From Domibacillus sp. (GTDB lineage Bacteria; Bacillota; Bacilli; Bacillales; Domibacillaceae): a stretch of 9,264 nt of DNA. Positions 1 to 6,016 of the stretch are shown here, piece after piece (position 1 is the first letter of the stretch; the number at the start of each line of letters is the position of its first letter). Position numbers and translations under genes: made by a program. The stretch covers positions 1 through 9,264 of the forward strand of contig JAPSKG010000076.1 of the NCBI GenBank assembly GCA_031177795.1, read 5' to 3'. The notes beneath the pieces are model-generated. The model ran no database searches and was not told where the DNA came from. It worked only from the letters and a program-made list of their open reading frames with translations.

Positions 1-1204
1 AAAGAAAGCCGATTACCATTGGAGCGGCTATGGCTCCGATGCGTCCGACGCCGACAACGAATCCTACGCCTGTTGCCCGTGCTTCTTTTGGATAAAACTC
101 ATAAACATATGGGTTAGACAGGTTTTGCGTGCCGACTGTGCAGGCACCGCCAACCGCAATTAATACATATAAAAGCAGTAAATTAGAAGTAAGGCTTAAA
201 GCAATAAAGCATACGGCACCAAGCAAGTACATGGAGATCAGCACTTTTCTGTGGCCGACGCGGTCTACAAAATACCCGCCCAAAAGCGACCCTCCAATTT
301 GGCCAATGCCCAGTACTAAGCTGAAAGAAAGACTGGATGACAAGCCATAGCCGGCTTCCTGCATAATTTTCGGCAGCCACGTGTTTAATCCATATACCAT
401 AAGCAGGCAGCTAAAAACCGCTAAACAAAATGCGAAGGTGCTAAGCGCCCGGTTGTTTACAAATAACTTTTTAACCGGGAAGCCTTGGGCGCTTTTTTGT
501 GCAATGGCAAATTCATAATCATCGGTTTCCTTATATTTTCCATCAGGATTCACCCGATTTAAAATTTCCGCCAGTTTGTCTCCGCGTCCGCGCAGAACGT
601 AATAAGAAAGAGATTCCGGAAATTTCTTTAAGAAAAACGGCAGGGTAAAAAGTGGTATGATGCCGATCCAATACAACAATCTCCAGCCAAACTCTTCCAT
701 AATGTACATGCCGATCAGTGCGGCTAAAATACCGCCAATAGAATAGCCGCAATACATAGTCGCAACAATAAGCGCGCGGTTTTTTTTCGGAGAGTACTCA
801 GTCATTAAAGCGATAACATTGGGCATTAAGCCGCCCATGCCAAGAGCCGCAACCACTCTCATAACAGTGAAAACTGTTGCGTTAGGCGCAAGGCCAGAAA
901 GAAAGGTAAAGACACTAAACAAAAACATGCAGATTGCTAGCACCTTTTTGCGGCCAATTGTATCGGCAAGCGGCCCGCATACAAACGCACCAACCATCAT
1001 GCCAACAAGTACATAACTCCCGATTCCGCCTGCTTCAACAGGAGTTAATTGAAACTCTGCCATCATTAATGGCAACCCGACACCGTACATGGCAATATCA
1101 AAGCCATCAAAGGCAATGGCATACACACACCATAAAAAAACAGCCAAATGAAATTTATTAAATTTACTAGCCGCTACCACTTCAGAAGCATTTACTTTAC
1201 GCAT
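1..1204 (-). CDS. MFS transporter, aromatic acid:H+ symporter (AAHS) type, C-terminus cut by window edge
   Basis: This is a 12-helix major facilitator permease in the cell membrane; 401 residues are visible and the last helix lies beyond the left edge. The reading frame is open from ATG at 1204 to base 1, with Shine-Dalgarno GAGGG (1213-1217) 8 nt upstream. Helix 1 carries DGFDIAMYG (residues 33-41), the acidic helix-1 motif of the PcaK/BenK group. Motif A is GPLADTIGRKK (77-87) and is repeated in the second half as GGYFVDRVGHRK (309-320). GMGGLMPNVIAL (122-133) and ARATGVGFVVGVGRIGA (375-391) are also typical of AAHS carriers. Known members import protonated aromatic acids such as benzoate or 4-hydroxybenzoate; the substrate here cannot be read from sequence, and no catabolic genes are present to suggest one. 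The upstream co-directional LysR gene is its likely regulator. Confidence 0.9.
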   Translation of the reverse strand, partial: MRKVNASEVVAASKFNKFHLAVFLWCVYAIAFDGFDIAMYGVGLPLMMAEFQLTPVEAGGIGSYVLVGMMVGAFVCGPLADTIGRKKVLAICMFLFSVFTFLSGLAPNATVFTVMRVVAALGMGGLMPNVIALMTEYSPKKNRALIVATMYCGYSIGGILAALIGMYIMEEFGWRLLYWIGIIPLFTLPFFLKKFPESLSYYVLRGRGDKLAEILNRVNPDGKYKETDDYEFAIAQKSAQGFPVKKLFVNNRALSTFAFCLAVFSCLLMVYGLNTWLPKIMQEAGYGLSSSLSFSLVLGIGQIGGSLLGGYFVDRVGHRKVLISMYLLGAVCFIALSLTSNLLLLYVLIAVGGACTVGTQNLSNPYVYEFYPKEARATGVGFVVGVGRIGAIAAPMVIGFL

Positions 1205-1268
1205 AATTTTTTCCCTCACTTACTATCATAATCTTTGTGATCAACTTTATTTCTTTATTATGTTAAGC

Positions 1269-1277
1269 ATCATAGCA
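1269..1277 (-). promoter_or_regulatory. Candidate extended -10 promoter for the MFS transporter
   Basis: Read on the minus strand, TGC-TATGAT is an extended -10 element (TGN plus a 5/6 match to TATAAT). No good -35 is present at 17 nt, which fits an activator-dependent promoter. Transcription would start near 1262 and leave a leader of about 58 nt. This is inferred from sequence only. Confidence 0.4.
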
Positions 1278-1317
1278 TGAGAGAACGGATATAGCGTAAC
1301 GGTTAAATTTGATAATA

Positions 1318-1340
1318 TGATATAGCTAAAAGTTATATCA
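1318..1340. promoter_or_regulatory. Dyad TGATATA-N9-TATATCA, candidate LysR-family binding site
   Basis: Perfect 7-bp arms at 1318-1324 and 1334-1340 contain the LysR-family T-N11-A pattern (T1323, A1335). The dyad overlaps the lysR stop codon (1338-1340) and is centred about 67 bp upstream of the predicted transporter start, the usual place for a LysR recognition site. It is not a good terminator, because the stem is AT-rich and no T-run follows on the minus strand. Confidence 0.45.
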
Positions 1341-2252
1341 GGTCGCTGGATAAAAATCGATAATTTGTTTTAATTCATTTAAATAAAGTTTAGACATCCG
1401 GCTCAGCTGTGTTTTTTTATGGACAATCCAGCCGACCGAAATAATTTCAGTTTCTTCAAGTGGAACAGATACAATGTCAGAACCATTTAAATCAGAGTTT
1501 AAAACTCCGGTAGAAATAGTGTAGCCGTTTAAGCCAATCAGCAAATTAAACAAAGTGGCCCGGTCGCTTACCTGAATGCTTTTTTTTCGGGGAATAGTAC
1601 TGAAAATTTCTTCTGAATAATAAAACGAGTTAAATTCGCCCTGCTCGAAAGAAAGGCGTGGATAATCTTCCAGGTCTTCAAGCGTCACAGATGTTTTTTG
1701 TGCGAGAGGGTTTTGCGCACTTACAAAAATATGCGGCTTTGCTTCAAACAGCGGGTTAAAAGCCAGTCCTTCTTCCTTTAACATTTGCAGCATTACTTTT
1801 TCATTAAATGAGCTTACATATAAAATGCCGATTTCACTGCGCAGGTTTTTGACATCTTCTATAATTTCGTATGTTCTAGTTTCCCGAAGTGTAAACTGGT
1901 ATTCCAGGGCACCGTGCTTTTTAATCATTTCCACAAACGCATTAACCGCAAAAGCATAATGCTGTGTTGAAACTGAAAACAATTGGCGGGAAGGGGCACT
2001 GTTAAAATAGCGGCGTTCTAGCAGCTCAGCTTGCTCCACTACTTGTCGTGCATATCCAAGAAACTCTGCTCCATCAGCAGAAAGAGTAATGCCTTTTGGC
2101 GTTCGGATAAAAATGTCGATGCCCAGTTCTTTTTCCAGTTCTTTTATGGCTTTTGATAAACTTGGCTGAGATAAATAAAGGCGTCGGGCAGCTTCATTAA
2201 TGGAGCCGCAAAGCACAATTTCGATCACGTATTTTAACTGCTGCAGCGTCAC
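1338..2252 (-). CDS. LysR-family transcriptional regulator
   Basis: A 304-residue cytoplasmic DNA-binding protein, the normal length for the family. The N-terminal winged helix-turn-helix covers about residues 1-60; SINEAARRLYLSQPSLSKAI (17-36) is the recognition region. LGIDIFIRTPKGITLSADG (43-61) is the wing and linker. A periplasmic-binding-protein-like effector domain occupies about 90-300. The start is GTG at 2252, with AGGAGG (2262-2267) 9 nt away. An ATG at 2260 lies only 1 nt from the Shine-Dalgarno and opens a frame that stops after three codons, so GTG is preferred. The gene is upstream of and co-directional with the AAHS transporter, so it probably controls uptake of an aromatic acid; that is inference from context, and the ligand is unknown. 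A 133-nt gap separates the two genes with no clear terminator, so some cotranscription is possible. Confidence 0.93.
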   Translation of the reverse strand: MTLQQLKYVIEIVLCGSINEAARRLYLSQPSLSKAIKELEKELGIDIFIRTPKGITLSADGAEFLGYARQVVEQAELLERRYFNSAPSRQLFSVSTQHYAFAVNAFVEMIKKHGALEYQFTLRETRTYEIIEDVKNLRSEIGILYVSSFNEKVMLQMLKEEGLAFNPLFEAKPHIFVSAQNPLAQKTSVTLEDLEDYPRLSFEQGEFNSFYYSEEIFSTIPRKKSIQVSDRATLFNLLIGLNGYTISTGVLNSDLNGSDIVSVPLEETEIISVGWIVHKKTQLSRMSKLYLNELKQIIDFYPAT

Positions 2253-2388
2253 GCAAACATTCCTCCTTTTTCTTTTACTTTACCATAAGAAAAACAAGAA
2301 GGCAGAAAAAACAAACAGGTGCCCGTTTTTTTAAAATCCCGGGCCGCTTTGTTACGGCGTATTCGCAAGCAAATAAAACAGGTTATTT

Positions 2389-2417
2389 ACCATATGCAAA
2401 AATCGGTAATATAACAA
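2389..2417 (-). promoter_or_regulatory. SigmaA-type promoter of the lysR gene, with A-rich UP region
   Basis: On the minus strand TTGTTA (-35, 2412-2417) is spaced exactly 17 bp from TATGGT (-10, 2389-2394). The minus strand just upstream (plus 2426-2466) is almost pure A-tracts, as in an UP element. The leader would be about 130 nt. A small dyad TTACC-N13-GGTAA (2387-2409) covers the promoter and could be an autoregulatory site. Confidence 0.5.
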
Positions 2418-2425
2418 AAGCGCTT

Positions 2426-2460
2426 ATCTTTTTCTTTTCTTTTTTTGTTTTTTATTTTTA
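2426..2460. repeat. Pyrimidine (T-rich) low-complexity tract
   Basis: About 35 bases of T runs broken by single C, G or A, followed by an A-run and GGGG. It lies directly upstream of the minus-strand lysR promoter, where it would read as phased A-tracts. No coding function is seen. Confidence 0.6.
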
Positions 2461-2499
2461 AAAAAGGGGAAATAAATAATTGCGATGGAAATTCTTTGC

Positions 2500-2523
2500 G
2501 GCCGGGAGCAACCGGCCTTTTTT
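2500..2523 (+). terminator. Orphan Rho-independent terminator
   Basis: GGCCGG (2500-2505), loop GAGCAA, CCGGCC (2512-2517), then six Ts. This is a compact all-GC 6-bp stem with a good U-tract, read on the plus strand. No plus-strand gene precedes it inside the lysR-trhO gap, so it must end either a short RNA starting near 2410-2430 or antisense transcription coming from the lysR region. Confidence 0.75.
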
Positions 2524-2764
2524 ATTTTCTCCAGAATAACAATTTCCAGCCCGTTTTATTTGTTAAAAAAGCAAACAATAAGACACAAAAAGAAAATGGA
2601 TACGTATTTCAAAGAACTGCTGTTATGATTTCCTTTGCTTTCTTAAATAGCCAAATTGATTGCTTTGGTACTTTCCTGATATTGATTATGCGTTACCTCG
2701 TTTTATAGACAGATATGCCTCCAAAAAAAAAAAGAACACGTTTTTTACCAAAGGAAGCAAACAC
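2524..2764. other. Intergenic stretch without a supported gene
   Basis: AT-rich DNA between the orphan terminator and the trhO promoter dyad. Frames in both directions lack a ribosome binding site at a sensible distance. A possible weak plus-strand promoter for trhO is TTGATT (2685-2690), 16 bp, TATAGA (2707-2712). An 11-base A run lies at 2722-2734. Nothing else is recognised. Confidence 0.5.
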
Positions 2765-2799
2765 CTCCACCGCCGTTTCTTTGTTCGGTGGAGTATAAT
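2765..2799 (+). promoter_or_regulatory. trhO promoter region: GC-rich dyad abutting a consensus -10
   Basis: CTCCACCG (2765-2772), 13-nt spacer, CGGTGGAG (2786-2793): perfect 8-bp arms that run directly into TATAAT (2794-2799). There is no recognisable -35 at 16-18 bp, since the dyad occupies that space. It may be an operator (activator or repressor), or an RNA hairpin if transcription starts further upstream. Transcription from this -10 would give a leader of about 33 nt. Confidence 0.45.
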
Positions 2800-2838
2800 A
2801 AAAACAAGCACGAAAGATTTCGCTAATGGAGGAAAACA

Positions 2839-3792
2839 ATGTACAGAGTATTGCTTTATTATCAATATGTGCCGATTGATGATCCAGAGCAATTTGCGGT
2901 GGATCATTTGGCGTTTTGTAATGAATTACAATTAAAAGGGCGTATTTTGGTGGCAAAAGAAGGCATCAACGGAACGCTGTCGGGCACGGTGGAACAAACC
3001 GAACAATATATGCAAGCGATGAAAGAAGATATACGTTTTCAAGACATGGTCTTTAAAATAGATGAAGCGGATAAGCATGCTTTTAAAAAAATGAAAGTTC
3101 GTCCGCGCAAAGAACTGGTAACGCTTCGTTTAGAAGACGATGTAAATCCGCTGGAAACAACAGGCGCGTATGCGGAGCCAAAAGAATTTTTACGGCTTAT
3201 GCAAGAAGAAAACACGGTTATTTTAGATGCACGCAACACCTATGAGCATGAACTGGGCCACTTTAAAGGAGCAATCCGTCCAGACGTGGAAACGTTTCGT
3301 GATTTGCCTGAGTGGATACGGGAACATAAAGAAGAGCTTGCAGGCAAAAAGATTTTAACGTATTGCACGGGCGGTATCCGCTGTGAAAAGTTTTCTGGCT
3401 TTTTATTAAAAGAAGGTTTTGAAGATGTAGTTCAACTGCATGGCGGCATTGTAACGTATGGAAAAGACCCGGAAGTTCGCGGCGAAAACTGGGACGGAAA
3501 GTGTTTTGTGTTTGACGACCGCCTCAGTGTGCCGGTAAACCAAGTAAACCCGATTGTGGTTGGGAAAGACATTTTTACCGGTGAACCGTGTGAACGGCAC
3601 GTAAGCTGTGCAAACCCGGAATGCAACCGGAAAATTCTGTGCTCAGAAAAAAGTGAGCACCGTTTTATGCGCAGCTGTTCGGACGAATGCCGGACTCATC
3701 CATGGAACCGGTATGTAAAAGAGCATGACATGACACCAGAACAAATAAAGGAACGGCTGGAAGCAATTAAAACAATTGCTTTTCCTTTGTAA
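2839..3792 (+). CDS. trhO: tRNA uridine(34) hydroxylase TrhO (rhodanese superfamily, UPF0176)
   Basis: A 317-residue cytoplasmic enzyme. TrhO oxidises U34 in the anticodon of certain tRNAs to 5-hydroxyuridine using O2, the first step towards 5-methoxyuridine in Gram-positive bacteria (known for the family, not shown here). The N-terminal acylphosphatase-like domain covers about residues 1-95, with KGRILVAKEGINGTLSGT at 33-50. The rhodanese domain is about 115-215, with the active-site loop YCTGGIRCEKFSGFL (175-189) and catalytic Cys176. A Cys-rich C-terminal segment contains C251, C257, C262, C268, C280 and C284, matching the conserved tail of the family. The ATG is supported by GGAGG (2828-2832) 6 nt upstream. 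Length and domain order are normal. The gene is monocistronic and ends at a shared terminator facing a convergent gene. Confidence 0.93.
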   Translation: MYRVLLYYQYVPIDDPEQFAVDHLAFCNELQLKGRILVAKEGINGTLSGTVEQTEQYMQAMKEDIRFQDMVFKIDEADKHAFKKMKVRPRKELVTLRLEDDVNPLETTGAYAEPKEFLRLMQEENTVILDARNTYEHELGHFKGAIRPDVETFRDLPEWIREHKEELAGKKILTYCTGGIRCEKFSGFLLKEGFEDVVQLHGGIVTYGKDPEVRGENWDGKCFVFDDRLSVPVNQVNPIVVGKDIFTGEPCERHVSCANPECNRKILCSEKSEHRFMRSCSDECRTHPWNRYVKEHDMTPEQIKERLEAIKTIAFPL

Positions 3793-3831
3793 ACAGAAAA
3801 CCAGCAAGGATCAATTAGCCGATGGCTATCT

Positions 3832-3870
3832 AAAAGCGTTAGTGCTGTTTAAAACAGCACTAACGCTTTT
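3832..3870. terminator. Bidirectional terminator shared by trhO and the convergent gene
   Basis: A 19-nt inverted repeat with almost no spacer: arms AAAAGCGTTAGTGCTGTTT (3832-3850) and its complement (3852-3870), forming about 16 usable pairs. It is flanked by T runs on both strands. The stop codon of the minus-strand gene (3860-3862) lies inside the right arm, so the hairpin ends trhO and also forms the 3' end of the opposing coding region. Confidence 0.88.
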
Positions 3871-4582
3871 TAATTTGTTCAACGGTGAAAAGAGAAGCGT
3901 TCCATTGTGTATTCCTTGACTGAGTAGAAGCCCATAAGTTTTCAAGCAGCTTTGCCATCATTTGTTTAGAAGGAACAAATCCGTATTGATGAAAATAAAC
4001 AAAATATTGCAAGTAAAGAAAAGCAGAAGCGGACAAATGAACATTTTCCAGGTAAAAGCGGTTTTCTGTAACAGTACTAATTGAAAATGTTTCAAATCCG
4101 GCTGAAAACCGGGTTCTTTGGCCATTAAATACGTTTTCTATAAAGTGGATGGTTTGCATTACCGATGGGTCATCTTCACCATCAGCATTGGCAATCCGCA
4201 ATTGCCGGCTTAATGGAATGTTGTCTAGATTCTCTGCAAAAACCGTTGTGTGCACAAATGCTTTATCAAAGCTGTCTAACTGCGGCTTAAGACCTTCAGC
4301 GGCTAAATAGTCAATTAATTTTAAGGTAATGCTTTGATCCAAATAAGAAGGGCGGTGAACCTGGCGGGCATACTTAACGCCTGTTAAGGTATTTAATTCC
4401 CAGCGAATCGTCGCATACCACTGGTTGCGGTCGTCTTTCATAAGAGAATGTGGCTTTGTTGGATGATGATAAACAGAAAAACGTGCCGGCTGGTCAAACA
4501 TATAAGGTTCAGGATCGGCTTGATTTAAACCGGAAAGGGCGCCTGGCTGCTGAATAGGAACTGCAATATCACTGTAAATCAA
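3860..4582 (-). CDS. Unrecognised 240-residue protein
   Basis: I do not recognise this family. The protein appears soluble: there is no signal peptide and no convincing membrane helix, although residues 185-202 are rich in aromatics (FLYLQYFVYFHQYGF). The composition is ordinary, and the codon choices and third-position bias resemble its neighbours, which supports real coding. The frame is closed by TAA two codons above TTG at 4582, so the start must be this TTG or an internal ATG (residue 28 or 48). TTG lies 13 nt from GGGAG (4596-4600), a long spacing. An ATG at 4593-4595 touches the Shine-Dalgarno and opens an out-of-frame 8-codon frame that overlaps the TTG, so initiation may be weak or coupled. 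It is monocistronic, convergent with trhO, and ends inside their common terminator. No function is proposed. Confidence 0.75.
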   Translation of the reverse strand: MIYSDIAVPIQQPGALSGLNQADPEPYMFDQPARFSVYHHPTKPHSLMKDDRNQWYATIRWELNTLTGVKYARQVHRPSYLDQSITLKLIDYLAAEGLKPQLDSFDKAFVHTTVFAENLDNIPLSRQLRIANADGEDDPSVMQTIHFIENVFNGQRTRFSAGFETFSISTVTENRFYLENVHLSASAFLYLQYFVYFHQYGFVPSKQMMAKLLENLWASTQSRNTQWNASLFTVEQIKKR

Positions 4583-4732
4583 TTTTTATTTTCATCTCCC
4601 TTGTTGAATGAAATTAGTGCGGCAGTATGGAAAAAGACGATTCCATTTTCTTCATTTAACCTGTTTATGTCACTGAAAAACCTTTATGAAAATTAAAAAA
4701 AGAGAACCATCTGTATCCGAACCATTAAAAAG

Positions 4733-4776
4733 AAAAAACAAAAAAGCAGCCACCCTTTTAAATGCAAGGATGGCTG
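4733..4776 (-). terminator. Rho-independent terminator of sspH
   Basis: On the minus strand CAGCCATCCTT (4766-4776) pairs with AAGGGTGGCTG (4747-4757) through 11 pairs, one of them G-U. It is followed by C, then T runs (4733-4745) interrupted by one G. It starts 10 bases after the sspH stop codon. Confidence 0.9.
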
Positions 4777-4785
4777 TCGACTTGA

Positions 4786-4974
4786 TTAATGGGTAACTTC
4801 TTTTAAATCTTCAATGCCGACTTTGGTTCGTTCTTCTCCAGGTCCCCGTAAATGAACGGTTGCTGTGTTTTCTTTTTCATCAATCTCATCAATCCAGACG
4901 GAAACACCGTTAAATTGAACTTCTATATCAGTTGATGGCGTGGAAACAATTTGCTTTGCCCGCTTGAGTTCCAT
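4786..4974 (-). CDS. sspH: Small acid-soluble spore protein, H type
   Basis: A 62-residue protein of the SspH family of minor small acid-soluble spore proteins, made in the forespore and packed in the spore core (family knowledge). The N-terminus MELKRAKQIVSTPSTDIEV matches the family pattern of M-x-(I/L)-x-RAK-x-I. The middle, VQFNGVSVWIDEIDE (19-33), and the ending VGIEDLKEV (52-60) also fit. Length is typical (about 59-62). ATG at 4974 has AGGAGG 8 nt upstream. It lies 29 nt below the 65-residue gene in the same direction, with no terminator between them, so the two are probably cotranscribed, and it is followed by a strong terminator. I found no clear sigma-G promoter directly in front of it. 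The exact precursor function is unknown for the family. Confidence 0.9.
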   Translation of the reverse strand: MELKRAKQIVSTPSTDIEVQFNGVSVWIDEIDEKENTATVHLRGPGEERTKVGIEDLKEVTH

Positions 4975-5003
4975 GGCGAATTCCTCCTAAGCATAACTTC
5001 CGC

Positions 5004-5201
5004 TTATTTTTCGCGGTTTTCTTCCTGGGTGCTTTGTTTATCCTTTTGTTTTTTCTTTTGTTTTCCTTTTGGATCAACCAGTGCATCTAACGAGCATCCA
5101 TATTCTTCATTTACATTTTCCTGAATTGGCTGGTCATAAATAGATTTTTTTTGTAAAGGATGTTTTTCACGGTTTTCTCTATTTTGATGGTTTTTCCCCA
5201 T
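5004..5201 (-). CDS. Small highly charged protein, probably sporulation-associated
   Basis: A 65-residue, very hydrophilic protein dominated by Lys, Gln, Glu and Asn, with a lysine-rich stretch KGKQKKKQKDKQ at 45-56 and no hydrophobic segment. I do not firmly recognise it. The opening MGKNHQNRENREKHPLQ resembles the start of YfhD-type proteins, but the remainder does not match that family well. A strong Shine-Dalgarno (GGAGGAGAGG, ending 5 nt before the ATG at 5201) makes it a real gene. It sits 29 nt upstream of sspH in the same direction and within a run of forespore genes, so a role in sporulation is inferred from context only. Transcription arriving from upstream must pass the hairpin at 5251-5310. 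Confidence 0.75.
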   Translation of the reverse strand: MGKNHQNRENREKHPLQKKSIYDQPIQENVNEEYGCSLDALVDPKGKQKKKQKDKQSTQEENREK

Positions 5202-5250
5202 TAGAACCTCTCCTCCATATTCATTCTGTATAAACTGATTTCAAGCCATA

Positions 5251-5310
5251 CAAAAAACAAAAAGTTACTTAAAGGCATACCCGCGCTTTTTTTGCTTTTC
5301 AAAGTAACTT
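5251..5310 (-). terminator. Long-loop terminator or attenuator between the 23-codon ORF and the 65-residue gene
   Basis: AAGTTACTT (read on minus, 5302-5310) pairs perfectly with AAGTAACTT (5262-5270) across a 31-nt loop and runs into TTTGTTTTTTG (5251-5261). The left arm and loop are coding for the 23-residue micro-ORF, and its stop codon lies in the right arm. It ends that small transcript or attenuates read-through to the gene starting at 5201. Confidence 0.5.
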
Positions 5311-5336
5311 GGAAATTCTCTGTTTTCATTTTTCAT
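5265..5336 (-). CDS. 23-codon micro-ORF with strong ribosome binding site
   Basis: ATG at 5336 to TAA at 5265 encodes 23 residues, beginning MKNENREFPSYF and ending KKRGYAFK: basic, aromatic, no membrane segment. The support is a very good Shine-Dalgarno, GGAGGG (5343-5348), at 6 nt and a hairpin with a T-run that closes exactly on its 3' end. It lies between the sspK pair and the 65-residue/sspH pair in the same direction. It could be a tiny spore protein, or a leader peptide whose translation alters the overlapping hairpin. I do not recognise a family. Confidence 0.5.
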   Translation of the reverse strand: MKNENREFPSYFEKQKKRGYAFK

Positions 5337-5489
5337 TGTGATCCCTCCAAATGAGAATAGGGCATTTTTTATTTTTCAGCCCGGGAAAAAGAATTTAAAC
5401 AGAAATTTCATTAAAAGCAGTAAAAAACATAAATGGGTACGGCTTAATTTTTGGAAATACTACTAAAGCATTTTTTTGTAGAGTTTTTG

Positions 5490-5663
5490 TTATTTTTCAC
5501 TTTTTTGCTTGTAATGTGCATTTTTACGTTTTAGTTTGTTGACTTCCGCCAATTCACGTGAAAATTCTTCCTCCACTTTTCCAGGAGGTATTTTTTCATA
5601 TGCTGGTGTCAATGGCAAATTAGGTTTGCTCCGTTGCTTTCCTGCAGATTGATTTCGATCCAC
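5490..5663 (-). CDS. Small YfhD-like protein
   Basis: A 57-residue charged protein starting at GTG 5663 and ending at TAA 5490. The start is fixed by the in-frame sspK stop 21 bases upstream, with no ATG between, and by a GGAAGGGGG Shine-Dalgarno about 7-8 nt from the GTG. The pattern LPLTP (16-20), then EEEFSRELAEVN (31-42), then a Lys/Arg-rich tail recalls the YfhD family of Bacillus (LPQ-x-P, EFS-x-ELAD, basic tail), though without the usual MGR start. YfhD proteins have no known function. It follows sspK by 18 nt in the same frame and direction, so the two form an operon probably read in the forespore. No convincing terminator is seen just after it; transcription may continue to the hairpin at 5251-5310. 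Confidence 0.72.
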   Translation of the reverse strand: MDRNQSAGKQRSKPNLPLTPAYEKIPPGKVEEEFSRELAEVNKLKRKNAHYKQKSEK

Positions 5664-5681
5664 CGTCCTGCCCCCTTCCGC

Positions 5682-5843
5682 CTAGTGCTCATTTCTTTCG
5701 TTAGAAGCTTGCATTCGCCCCTGTGGATTTGTGTTGATGGAGCCGTCTGCCCGTTTAGATGAATATTTTGCTTTTGCTCTTGCTTTTCCCGCTTCGCCAA
5801 TCATCGTGGTGTTCGCAAAATTTTTTGATTTGTTCCTCATCAT
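5682..5843 (-). CDS. sspK: Small acid-soluble spore protein, K type
   Basis: A 53-residue minor small acid-soluble spore protein of the SspK family, expected in the forespore and spore core. The diagnostic core YSSKRADGSIN (27-37) followed by NPQGRMQAS (39-47) matches the family signature (ASKRADGSIN...PQERM-x-AS), and MMRNKSKNF matches the family N-terminus (MVRNKxKxF). The first of two tandem ATGs (5843) is chosen because it aligns with the family start; GGAGGGG lies 2-4 nt before it and at a better 5-7 nt before the second ATG (5840), so either may be used. A sigma-G-like promoter lies about 35 bp upstream. The gene heads the sspK/YfhD-like pair and diverges from the 41-codon gene at 6017. 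Confidence 0.9.
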   Translation of the reverse strand: MMRNKSKNFANTTMIGEAGKARAKAKYSSKRADGSINTNPQGRMQASNERNEH

Positions 5844-5886
5844 AACCCCTCCAGATCTGAATGGGATGTGCGCTTTTGCGCTTTCT

Positions 5887-5916
5887 TAGTATGGGGAGAA
5901 GTATCGAAATTATCAG
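5887..5916 (-). promoter_or_regulatory. Forespore sigma-G/sigma-F type promoter of sspK
   Basis: On the minus strand CATACTA (5887-5893) is a perfect match to the sigma-G -10 CATNNTA. It is preceded by a 17-bp spacer and CTGATA (5911-5916), which shares the ATA of the -35. Predicted leader is about 37 nt. It agrees with the known forespore expression of ssp genes. Confidence 0.65.
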
Positions 5917-6016
5917 CTTTTTTACGTGCAAGAAAAGCGGAAATAAGAGCCAGGTATGGTTAAAAAAATTCCGGAGAAAGTAAAGAAGACTTTCGGTCAC
6001 AAGGAGGCAGATTATA

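Noticed and set aside
2317..2350. GCCCG/CGGGC hairpin in the lysR leader as an attenuator or riboswitch
   Set aside because: It has only five pairs with a 14-nt loop, its T-run is several bases away, and it matches no riboswitch class I know.
2415..2429. Catabolite-response (cre) element around AAAAGCGCTT
   Set aside because: The core AAGCG matches, but the outer TG and CA half-site bases are missing.
2445..2708. An 87-codon plus-strand frame
   Set aside because: It starts within the T-rich tract without a ribosome binding site, and a Rho-independent terminator lies inside it.
5609..5800. A 63-codon minus-strand frame covering the sspK-YfhD-like junction
   Set aside because: It is a shadow frame. 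The two real genes in the other frame have family matches and ribosome binding sites.
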